From contig DFFY01000053.1 of NCBI GenBank assembly GCA_002371115.1, positions 1 through 39,482 on the forward strand: 39,482 nt of DNA, written 5' to 3'. Below, in pieces: positions 1-7,477 of the stretch (position 1 is the stretch's first letter; each line of letters opens with the position of its first letter). The translations under genes were made by a program, and so were the position numbers. The DNA is from Bacteroidales bacterium UBA3764. Lineage in GTDB: Bacteria > Bacteroidota > Bacteroidia > Bacteroidales > UBA932. Below the pieces are notes generated by a model that saw only the letters and a list, made by a program, of their open reading frames with translations, made no database searches and was not told where the DNA came from.

Positions 1-33
1 TACTTCCTTTCAGTCTTTTCAATGATCGTTCGT

Positions 34-62
34 AAAAAATCCCGCTCACTTGCGAAGCGGGA
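34..62 (-). terminator. Rho-independent terminator-like hairpin, minus-strand polarity
   Basis: A 7-bp stem (TCCCGCT at 40-46, AGCGGGA at 56-62) with a 9-nt loop is followed, when read on the minus strand, by six T (positions 39 to 34). No minus-strand gene lies just to the right, so its client is unclear. It may act on antisense transcription or be a bidirectional terminator for something left of the window. Confidence 0.4.
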
Positions 63-66
63 ATGC

Positions 67-85
67 AAAGGTACGACCTTTTTTT
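67..85 (+). other. Short hairpin with T-tract upstream of msrA
   Basis: AAAGGT (67-72) and ACCTTT (76-81) can pair around a 3-nt loop, and a T run continues to 85. Further T-rich stretches follow up to about 117. It may be a weak plus-strand terminator for an upstream transcript or simply AT-rich promoter DNA. Nothing coding was seen in 1-203. Confidence 0.3.
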
Positions 86-172
86 GAATTGGCAAATTTT
101 TTTTGACTTTTTTTCATAAAAAAGATTCTTTGCTTTGTTCAGACGGACAAAACACATTCAGACAGAATATAT

Positions 173-180
173 TATATTTG
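173..180 (+). promoter_or_regulatory. Bacteroidetes -7 element (TATATTTG) for msrA
   Basis: This matches the Bacteroidetes primary sigma consensus TAnnTTTG and lies 23 nt before the msrA ATG. No good -33 TTG is seen at the usual spacing. Confidence 0.45.
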
Positions 181-203
181 TAAAACTTTTTTTGAGAGCA
201 CTT

Positions 204-1112
204 ATGGAAAAGACCATTTACTTTGCCGGCGGATGCTTTTGGGGCACGCAGCATTTCTTCAAACAGGTGGCCGGGGTGAAGGACGCCGTGTGCGGCTATG
301 CCAACGGACACACGCAAAACCCTAAATATGAGGAAGTTTACACGGACACCACCGGATTTGCGGAGACGGTGAAGGTAAGCTACAACCCCGCCAGGATAAG
401 CCTGGAGGAACTCACCAGCCTGTTTTTCTCAATCATCGACCCGCTTACCCTGAACCGGCAGGGACATGACGAAGGCACGCGCTACCGCACGGGCATCTAT
501 TATATAGAGGAGCGGGAGCGCGAGGAGATACATAAAATATACGCGCTCGAGGAAGCCAAAGCCGGCGTACCGCTGGTGGTGGAACTGGAACCGCTGCAAA
601 ACTTCTTCCCCGCCGAAGAGCGGCACCAGGATTACCTGGACAAGAACCCGGACGGCTACTGCCACCTCCCCTTCAAGGCTTTCCGCTACGTAAAGCTCTA
701 TCAGGATACAAAGCTGATGCTGGCCGACGAGCCGGACCCGATTGCCCGCATGGCACAAACCGCCGCCCTCATCCAGGAGCGGATGCACTTCTTCTGGACC
801 GGCTACTACCGCGTGCAAGGGCAGCAGCTGGTGCTGGGACCTTTCCAAGGGCCGTCGGCCTGCCTGCGCATCGGCTACGGAAAAGGCGTCTGCGGTACGG
901 CCTGGAAGGAGAACCGCACGCTGGTGGTGCCGGATGTAGAGGCATTTCCGGGGCACATTGCCTGCAGCAGTCTGTCCAGATCGGAGATTGTGGTTCCCGT
1001 TCGCGAAAACGGCACGGTCACAGCCGTCCTGGATATCGACAGCACGGAATTTGCTACTTTTGATGCCACCGATGCACTTTGGCTGGAAAAAATCGTAGAA
1101 ATCGGCAAATAA
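204..1112 (+). CDS. msrA: Peptide-methionine (S)-S-oxide reductase MsrA fused to a free-methionine-(R)-sulfoxide reductase GAF domain
   Basis: This is a 302-residue bifunctional methionine sulfoxide repair enzyme, probably cytoplasmic because no signal peptide is seen. Residues 1 to about 165 are MsrA, with the GCFWG motif at 10-14 and catalytic Cys11; it reduces Met-S-sulfoxide in proteins. Residues about 170-302 form a GAF domain of the free-Met-R-sulfoxide reductase type. The three cysteines that mark that family appear to be kept at 220, 230 (GVCGTA) and 254 (HIAC). The start is set at the internal ATG at 204, because the upstream extension overlaps the -7 element and does not resemble MsrA. 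The two domains are usually separate proteins, so the fusion would cover protein-bound S and free R sulfoxides in one chain. Domain calls are firm; dual activity is inferred. Confidence 0.93.
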   Translation: MEKTIYFAGGCFWGTQHFFKQVAGVKDAVCGYANGHTQNPKYEEVYTDTTGFAETVKVSYNPARISLEELTSLFFSIIDPLTLNRQGHDEGTRYRTGIYYIEEREREEIHKIYALEEAKAGVPLVVELEPLQNFFPAEERHQDYLDKNPDGYCHLPFKAFRYVKLYQDTKLMLADEPDPIARMAQTAALIQERMHFFWTGYYRVQGQQLVLGPFQGPSACLRIGYGKGVCGTAWKENRTLVVPDVEAFPGHIACSSLSRSEIVVPVRENGTVTAVLDIDSTEFATFDATDALWLEKIVEIGK

Positions 1113-1116
1113 ACAC

Positions 1117-1124
1117 TATATTTG
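1117..1124 (+). promoter_or_regulatory. TATATTTG -7-like element directly before the S41 protease gene
   Basis: This is an exact TAnnTTTG match ending 3 nt before the ATG at 1128. Transcription from it would begin at or inside the start codon, giving a nearly leaderless message. It could be fortuitous, since the gene also follows msrA by only 15 nt. Confidence 0.3.
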
Positions 1125-1127
1125 TCC

Positions 1128-4100
1128 ATGAAAAAATTTGTCCTCATTTCCCTCTTCTGCCTGGCATTCACCACAGCCGCCCAAGCGCAGGAAACCCCTA
1201 CCTGGATTCGTAAAAATGCCATCTCCCCGGATGGGAAAACGCTGGCATTCAGCTACAAAGGCGACATTTTCACGGTCCCGACGGCCGGCGGAAAAGCCTG
1301 CCAAATCACCTCCAACCGGGCCTATGAAAGCGACCCGCTCTGGACGGCAGACGGCAAACAGATTGTATTTACCTCCTGGCGGGAAGGAAGCAAAGACCTG
1401 TATATCAACAGTATAGAAGGCGGCGTTCCCACCCGCCTCACCACCCTGCCCGGCAACGAAACCCCGCTGGCCGTAACGACCGACGGCACCATCTATTTCA
1501 CCTGGCAGGACTCCAACCTCCTGAGCCCCGGCTTCGACGGCTTCCCCGGAGACCCGGCCCTGTACAAGACCAATCTGGAAGGCAAAGCGCCGGAACTGGT
1601 GACCTCGCTCACCTTGTCGGCCATGAGTGTCAACGACAAAGGCGACATCCTGTACGAGGACTGGAAGGGCTACGAGGACCCGCTCCGCAAGCACCACACC
1701 TCCTCCGTCACGCGCGACATCTGGCTGTGCAGGCCCGCACAGACCGGCAGCATCGACGCAAAAGCCTCCTTCACCAAGCTTTCCACTTATAAAGGAGAGG
1801 ACCGCAACCCCGTTTTCGGGGCCGATGGCGACACCTTCTATTTCCTGAGCGAGCAGGACGGAAAAACATCCAACATCTTCTGCAGCAGCGTTTCGCACCC
1901 GGAGCAGCAGGTGCAGCTTACCTTCTACGACAAAAATCCGGTCCGCTTCCTGTCCGTGGCCAAAGACGGAACGGTGGCCTATTCCTATAACGGCGACCTG
2001 TACACCCTCAAGGGCGGGAAAGTGGCTATCACCCTCTCCCGGGACGAGGACCAAAAGGACATCAATCCCCTCACCCTCAAGAGCGCATCGGCCATGGCCG
2101 TATCGCCGAACGGCAAAGAACTGGCGCTGGTCATGCGGGGCGACGTTTTTGTCACCTCCGTGGAATTCAGCACCACGCGGCGCATCACCAACACGCCGGA
2201 GCAGGAACGGGGCGTGAGCTTCTCCAAGGACGGCCGCGAGCTCTATTACGCATCGGAACGGAACGGCTGCTGGAGCATCTACAAAAGCAGCCTTGCCAAC
2301 AAGGAGGACAAACTGTTCACTTATGCGGTCCAGTTCAAGGAAGAGCGCGTGAGCCCGGAAGGAGAAACCTCCTTCCAGATGCAGGTGTCCCCGGACGGAA
2401 AATGGCTGGCCTATCTGCGGGACCGCACGGAGCTGGTGGTTCTTTCCACCAAGGGCGGCAAGCCCAGGAGCCTTCACAAAAACATCAACTACTCCTACCA
2501 GGACGGCGACCAAAGCTTTTCCTGGAGTCCGGACAGCCGCTACCTCCTGTGCAACTGGGGGGCCGACGGCGGCTGGAACAACGAGGACATCGCCCTGGTG
2601 GACATAGAGAGCGGCGCCATCACCAACCTTACCCAAAGCGGCTACTCAGACGGCAGCTTCCGCTGGGCGCTGGGCGGCAGGGCCATGACCTGGGAAAGCG
2701 ACAAAAACGGCTACCGCAGCCATGGCAGCTGGGGCGCTGAGAGCGACATCTACATCATGTTCTTTGACGGCAAGGCCTATACGGACTTTGGCAAGAGCAA
2801 GGAACAAAAGGAGATTGACAAACTGCTGATGGGCGAAAAAGCCGCCGAAAAAGCGGAGAAGAAGGCCGAAAAAGACAGCCTCAAGCAAAAAGTGGAGAAA
2901 CTGGAACTGGATTTGGCCCATCGCGAGGACCGTATCCGCCGCCTCACCCGCTTCTCCAACATGATGGGAGACCACTACCTGACCAAAGACGGTGAAAAGC
3001 TCTACTTCACCCAGCGCCTGGAAAAAGGGTACGACCTGTGTGTGCTCAACATTGAAAAAGGCGATATCAGCGTCCTAAAAAAGAACGTCATGGGCCGTTT
3101 CCTCCCCTCTCCTGACGAGAAATCGCTCTTTATCGGCCGGGGCGGCAACATTGTGAAACTGGACCTGGCCAGTGGCAAGGACAAAAGCATCAGCTTCTCC
3201 GGAGACTATGAATTCAAGCCCCAGGAGGAACGGGCCTATATCTTCGAGCACTGCTGGAAGCAGGTGAAGGAGAAATTCTATGTGGAAGACCTCCACGGCG
3301 TGGACTGGCAGTATTACCACGACAATTACGCGCAGTTCCTTCCCTACATCAACAACTATTACGACTTCCAGGACCTGCTGTCGGAAATGCTGGGAGAGCT
3401 GAACGGTTCCCACACCGGCGCCCGCTTCCGGGCCATGTCCACCCGCAGCCTAGGCCACCTGGGCGTACTGTATGACGTAACTTACCGGGGCGACGGCCTG
3501 CGCATTGCAGAAGTGCTTCCCGGTGGCGTACTCTCGCTCACGGACGCCTCCATCAAGGCCGGCGACCTCATTACCGCCATCGAGGGTCATCCCGTGAAAG
3601 CCGGCGGGGACTGGATGAAATACCTGTACGAGCGCAACGGCAAAAAAACCGTGATTACGGTGAAGACCGGCGGCAAGGAAAAGACCTACGTGGTCACGCC
3701 CAGTTCCTCGGATGCCAGTCTGCTGTACAAACGCTGGGTGCGCCAGCGCGAAGAAATGGTGGAACGCCTCTCCGGCGGCCGCGTGGGCTATGTACACATT
3801 GAAGGCATGAACTCCCCCAGCTACCGGGAGCTGTACCACAAGGCGCTGGGCAAGTACCGCACCTGCGACGCCCTCATCGTGGACACGCGCCACAATGGCG
3901 GCGGCTGGCTGCACGACGACCTGGTCACCTTCCTGGGCGGCAAGGAATATTGCACCTTCACTCCACGCGGCCAATACATTGGGCACGAGCCGTTTAACAA
4001 GTGGACCAAGCCCAGCTGCGTACTCATGGGCGAAGACAATTACTCGGATGCGTCCGGCTTCCCCTACGCCTACCGCTCGCTGGGCCTGGGCAAACTGATT

Positions 4101-4340
4101 GGCGCCCCCGTACCCGGCACCATGACCGCCGTCTGGTGGGAATCCCAGGTGAATCCGCTGGTGGTGTTCGGCATTCCGCAGGTGGGCAACTGGGGCACCA
4201 AGGACCAGCGCTACATAGAAAATTTCCAGATTGAGCCGGACATCCCCGTATATAACACGCCGGAAGCTACGCTGAGCGGCCGCGACCTCCAACTGGAGGC
4301 TGCCGTGGCGGAAATGTTAAAAGAAATCGGACAGAAATAA
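1128..4340 (+). CDS. Secreted tricorn-like S41 family protease (beta-propeller, PDZ, S41)
   Basis: This 1070-residue exported serine protease starts with a Sec signal peptide (MKK, hydrophobic core, then AQAQ-E near residue 20). Repeated SPDGK- and SxDGxE-type blades fill residues about 30-560, as in WD40-like/PD40 tricorn propellers. A charged Lys/Glu/Ala-rich probable coiled coil lies around 560-605. A PDZ-like segment (about 780-850) precedes the S41 core. Candidate catalytic residues in the tricorn arrangement are His762 (GSHTG), Ser973-Asp974 (NYSDASG) and Glu1031 (ENFQIEPDI). Tricorn-core proteases degrade peptides; the export signal puts this one in the periplasm or at the surface. The ATG at 1128 is preferred to an in-frame TTG two codons upstream because it begins the signal peptide. 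The stop directly abuts the next ATG. Confidence 0.92.
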   Translation: MKKFVLISLFCLAFTTAAQAQETPTWIRKNAISPDGKTLAFSYKGDIFTVPTAGGKACQITSNRAYESDPLWTADGKQIVFTSWREGSKDLYINSIEGGVPTRLTTLPGNETPLAVTTDGTIYFTWQDSNLLSPGFDGFPGDPALYKTNLEGKAPELVTSLTLSAMSVNDKGDILYEDWKGYEDPLRKHHTSSVTRDIWLCRPAQTGSIDAKASFTKLSTYKGEDRNPVFGADGDTFYFLSEQDGKTSNIFCSSVSHPEQQVQLTFYDKNPVRFLSVAKDGTVAYSYNGDLYTLKGGKVAITLSRDEDQKDINPLTLKSASAMAVSPNGKELALVMRGDVFVTSVEFSTTRRITNTPEQERGVSFSKDGRELYYASERNGCWSIYKSSLANKEDKLFTYAVQFKEERVSPEGETSFQMQVSPDGKWLAYLRDRTELVVLSTKGGKPRSLHKNINYSYQDGDQSFSWSPDSRYLLCNWGADGGWNNEDIALVDIESGAITNLTQSGYSDGSFRWALGGRAMTWESDKNGYRSHGSWGAESDIYIMFFDGKAYTDFGKSKEQKEIDKLLMGEKAAEKAEKKAEKDSLKQKVEKLELDLAHREDRIRRLTRFSNMMGDHYLTKDGEKLYFTQRLEKGYDLCVLNIEKGDISVLKKNVMGRFLPSPDEKSLFIGRGGNIVKLDLASGKDKSISFSGDYEFKPQEERAYIFEHCWKQVKEKFYVEDLHGVDWQYYHDNYAQFLPYINNYYDFQDLLSEMLGELNGSHTGARFRAMSTRSLGHLGVLYDVTYRGDGLRIAEVLPGGVLSLTDASIKAGDLITAIEGHPVKAGGDWMKYLYERNGKKTVITVKTGGKEKTYVVTPSSSDASLLYKRWVRQREEMVERLSGGRVGYVHIEGMNSPSYRELYHKALGKYRTCDALIVDTRHNGGGWLHDDLVTFLGGKEYCTFTPRGQYIGHEPFNKWTKPSCVLMGEDNYSDASGFPYAYRSLGLGKLIGAPVPGTMTAVWWESQVNPLVVFGIPQVGNWGTKDQRYIENFQIEPDIPVYNTPEATLSGRDLQLEAAVAEMLKEIGQK

Positions 4341-5069
4341 ATGGACAAGAAACTCGTCATCATTCCCACCTATAACGAGCGGGAGAATATTGAGGACATC
4401 GTAAAAGCGGTATTCGCCCTGGAAGGGCAGTTCCACGTACTGGTCATTGACGATGGTTCCCCGGACGGCACCGCCGCCCTGGTTAAAGGCATGCAGGCGC
4501 GCTTCCCGGAAACCCTGCACCTGCTGGAGCGCAGCGGCAAACAGGGCCTTGGCACCGCCTACCTGACCGGTTTCAAGTGGGCGCTGGAGCATGGGTATGA
4601 CTATGTGTTTGAGATGGATGCGGACTTTTCCCACAACCCGGCAGACCTCCTGCGCCTGTACAAGGCCTGCCAGGACGGTGCAGACCTAAGCATCGGCTCC
4701 CGGTACTGCAACGGCGTGAGCGTGGTGGACTGGCCCATCGGCCGCATTCTCATCTCCTACTTTGCCTCCGGCTACGTACGCACCGTCCTGCGCATGAAGA
4801 TATACGACACCACGGCCGGCTTTGTATGTTACAGCCGCAGGGTGCTGGAAACCATCAACCTGGATACCGTAAAAATGAAAGGCTACGGCTTCCAGATTGA
4901 GATGAAATATACGGCCTGGAAGCTGGGATTCAAGCTGCAGGAAGTGCCCATTGTCTTTACCAACCGCCAAAAAGGCACCTCCAAGATGAGCGGAGGCATT
5001 TTTGGCGAGGCTTTCTGGGGCGTCCTTGGCCTGCGCTTCCGCCCGTTCTCAGCGAAAGAAAATCACTGA
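4341..5069 (+). CDS. Polyprenol monophosphomannose synthase-like GT2 glycosyltransferase
   Basis: This 242-residue GT-A glycosyltransferase of the dolichyl/polyprenyl-phosphate mannosyltransferase family (DPM1/Ppm1-like) transfers mannose from GDP-mannose to a polyprenyl phosphate at the inner membrane face. Motifs are IIPTYNERENI near the N-terminus, the nucleotide-binding DDGSPDGT (37-44), the metal-binding DADFSHNP (92-99) and the late FTNRQKGTSKMS segment. No C-terminal membrane domain is present, so it is the catalytic-only form. It starts immediately after the protease stop codon and is probably co-translated with it. No terminator follows before the next gene. The sugar specificity is inferred from family resemblance, and other GT2 subfamilies remain possible. 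Confidence 0.88.
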   Translation: MDKKLVIIPTYNERENIEDIVKAVFALEGQFHVLVIDDGSPDGTAALVKGMQARFPETLHLLERSGKQGLGTAYLTGFKWALEHGYDYVFEMDADFSHNPADLLRLYKACQDGADLSIGSRYCNGVSVVDWPIGRILISYFASGYVRTVLRMKIYDTTAGFVCYSRRVLETINLDTVKMKGYGFQIEMKYTAWKLGFKLQEVPIVFTNRQKGTSKMSGGIFGEAFWGVLGLRFRPFSAKENH

Positions 5070-5090
5070 TAATCTCTCACCAAGGTATTC

Positions 5091-5117
5091 AATAATTAAA
5101 AATTATTGTTATCTTTG
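5091..5117 (+). promoter_or_regulatory. AT-rich palindrome and TATCTTTG -7 element before the phosphoesterase/SusCD locus
   Basis: A perfect 7-bp inverted repeat (AATAATT at 5091-5097, AATTATT at 5101-5107) sits just before the -7 element TATCTTTG (5110-5117), which ends 6 nt before the ATG at 5124. The palindrome covers the region between -33 and -7, where an operator could act. No clear -33 TTG is seen. This is the only promoter-like site I found for the 5124-21929 cluster. Confidence 0.45.
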
Positions 5118-5123
5118 TGAGAT

Positions 5124-7448
5124 ATGACTAATAACACTATTACCTCCTTCCTGCGGAAAAATACCCGCTGGTTAACGCATTTCGGCGGCCGGACTTGCGC
5201 TGCCCTCCTGTTGATTTATAGCCTTTTAGCACTTTCGCCTACCCTTGACGCCAAAGTCGTAAAAGGCAGTGTAAAAAGCGGGGACACGGCACTCTCCGGA
5301 GTCATCGTGTCCGACGGATACCGTTTCACCAGGACCGGTGCAGACGGAAAATTCTCCATCAACACGCACAGGGATGCGCGCTTTGTATTCGTGGTTACGC
5401 CTGGCGGATACGTGGCGGACTATTCCACCGGTGCGCCGCATTTCTATCTTCCCGTCAAAGGCACCAGAACCTTCAATTTCACCCTTCAGGAATTCGGCGG
5501 CGGAGAGGATTTCACCCTCTTCTCCGTATCGGACCCTCAAATGTCCACCAAGCGGCACCTGAACCGCTTCTGCGGCCGTCCCCTCGGAGACCTCAAAGGC
5601 ATGTCCGCCAAATACAGCGCCCAGCGTCCCACCGTAGGGATAGCCCTGGGCGACATTGCCTGGAACAGGCTGGAGATGTTCGACTGCTATAAAGAAGCCA
5701 TTGCTACCACGGGCATTCCTTTTTACGGGGTCATCGGCAACCACGACTTCATTCAGTCGGAGTCCTCCATTGCGGCCGGCGCCGCATACGAGGCAGCCTT
5801 CGGCCCATACAACTATGCCTTTTTTATCGGCAAGGACCTTGTGATTGGCCTCAACGACATCCTGTTCGAGGGAAACGGGACGGACGATGCCCTCAAGAGC
5901 TCCAACAATTACAAGGAAGGCTACTCGGACGAAGCCCTGGGATTTGTGAAGGGCCTGCTGAAATATGTTGGCAAAGACACGCACATATTCATTGCCCAGC
6001 ACAGCCCCATCGGCTTCGGGGAAAAGAGAATCGAAAGGGCCGATGAACTGATTGCCCTCCTGGACGGGTACAAGGTGGACATTCTCTCCGGTCACACCCA
6101 CGTAATGAACAAACTCAAGGTGACCGACGCCATCACCGACAACAACGCCGCCGCCATAGGAGGCGCCTGGTGGGCGACGGACTGGTGCCGCGACGGAACG
6201 CCCAGGGGATATGAAATCATCAGCTCCATCGGGGGAAAACTGGATTTCCGCTGGCACAATATTGACTACCCGGATGACTTCCAGGTAGATTTCATCGAGT
6301 ACGGAGACGGATTCATGCACCGCAATTCCATCCTCGCAAACGCCTGGGCCGCAGATGATACCTGGACTTGCACCTGGACCCAGGATGGCGTGGACATGGG
6401 ACGCATTGAAGAAAGGGAGAAAGATTACTCCCCCGCTTACGCCGCAGAAATTCTGGCCGCGTACAAAGGAGAGGCGGAGAAAATCCCGGGCTACAAGCGC
6501 CCGAGTGCAACGCCCCACTATTATGTGGCCACCCCTTCCCAGTATGCCTCCAAGGCAAGCATGACCGTAACCGCTCCGGACGGCAGAAGCTGGACCCACG
6601 AGTTTGACCTCCGGAACCGATTCATTGACCTGCAGGCCCACCGCGGCGGCGCAGGCCTCATGCCGGAGAACACCCTCTCCTCCATGAAAAACGCGCTGGA
6701 CCTGAATGTAAACACGCTTGAACTGGACCTCCAGCTTTCTGCAGACGGAAAGGTGGTGGTCTCGCACGACAATTACTTCCACCCCAGATACTCCATGCGG
6801 CCGGACAGCAGCCTGGTGCAGAAAGAGGATCCGCGCGAGTACCTTTACAAAATGCCCTTCGACAGCATTTACCGCTACGACGTGGGCCTGAGGCCCGTGG
6901 AACAGTGGCCCGGGCAGCAGAAAGTCTCGGAGCACAAGCCCCTGGCCTCTGACCTGATAGACTTCACGGAGGCGTACGTGGCCAAGAAAGGGCTTTCTCC
7001 GGTGCGCTACAACATTGAAATTAAGTCCCGTACAGGGAAAGGCGAAGGGAAAAACTGGCCGGACTACAAGGAGTTCTGCGACAAGTGCATTCCCCTGCTG
7101 CTTTCCAAACAGCTGGGAGACCGCCTTGTTGTCCAGTCCTTTGATACCCGGGCGCTGGAATACATCCATGAAAAATACCCGCAGGTTGAACTTTCGTACC
7201 TTACGGACAGCGACGAAACGGAGATTGAGAAGATCCTCTCCCAACTCAGTTTCACGCCCCGCTGGTGGAGCCCGCATTATTCCGTGATCACCCACGAAAA
7301 CGTGGCGTACTGCCACGCCCTGGGCATCCGGGTGGTTCCCTGGACCGTGGACCGGGACGAAGACATCCTAAGAATGAAAGACTGCCGGGTGGACGCCATC
7401 ATCTCCAATTACCCGGACCGCCTGATCAACAACCTCAGAAAACAATAA
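5124..7448 (+). CDS. Exported calcineurin-like phosphoesterase fused to glycerophosphodiester phosphodiesterase (GDPD)
   Basis: This 774-residue two-enzyme protein has an N-terminal hydrophobic segment (about 25-42) that suggests export or membrane anchoring. Residues about 45-125 form a beta-sandwich-like N-domain (CarboxypepD/MetallophosN type). Residues about 130-350 are a metallophosphoesterase with SDPQ (Asp137), GDIAWN (176-181), GNHD (205-208), His293 and GHTH (323-326). A C-terminal accessory domain follows to about 495. Residues about 500-774 are GDPD, with AHRGG (505-509), PENT (514-517), ELD (533-535) and catalytic-type His548. GDPD cleaves glycerophosphodiesters to glycerol-3-phosphate and an alcohol, and the metallophosphoesterase could then remove phosphate. 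It is first in a run leading to SusC/SusD. The fusion is visible in sequence; the substrate is inferred. Confidence 0.9.
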   Translation: MTNNTITSFLRKNTRWLTHFGGRTCAALLLIYSLLALSPTLDAKVVKGSVKSGDTALSGVIVSDGYRFTRTGADGKFSINTHRDARFVFVVTPGGYVADYSTGAPHFYLPVKGTRTFNFTLQEFGGGEDFTLFSVSDPQMSTKRHLNRFCGRPLGDLKGMSAKYSAQRPTVGIALGDIAWNRLEMFDCYKEAIATTGIPFYGVIGNHDFIQSESSIAAGAAYEAAFGPYNYAFFIGKDLVIGLNDILFEGNGTDDALKSSNNYKEGYSDEALGFVKGLLKYVGKDTHIFIAQHSPIGFGEKRIERADELIALLDGYKVDILSGHTHVMNKLKVTDAITDNNAAAIGGAWWATDWCRDGTPRGYEIISSIGGKLDFRWHNIDYPDDFQVDFIEYGDGFMHRNSILANAWAADDTWTCTWTQDGVDMGRIEEREKDYSPAYAAEILAAYKGEAEKIPGYKRPSATPHYYVATPSQYASKASMTVTAPDGRSWTHEFDLRNRFIDLQAHRGGAGLMPENTLSSMKNALDLNVNTLELDLQLSADGKVVVSHDNYFHPRYSMRPDSSLVQKEDPREYLYKMPFDSIYRYDVGLRPVEQWPGQQKVSEHKPLASDLIDFTEAYVAKKGLSPVRYNIEIKSRTGKGEGKNWPDYKEFCDKCIPLLLSKQLGDRLVVQSFDTRALEYIHEKYPQVELSYLTDSDETEIEKILSQLSFTPRWWSPHYSVITHENVAYCHALGIRVVPWTVDRDEDILRMKDCRVDAIISNYPDRLINNLRKQ

Positions 7449-7477
7449 GTACGCCGACATAATTAATAACTACAAGA

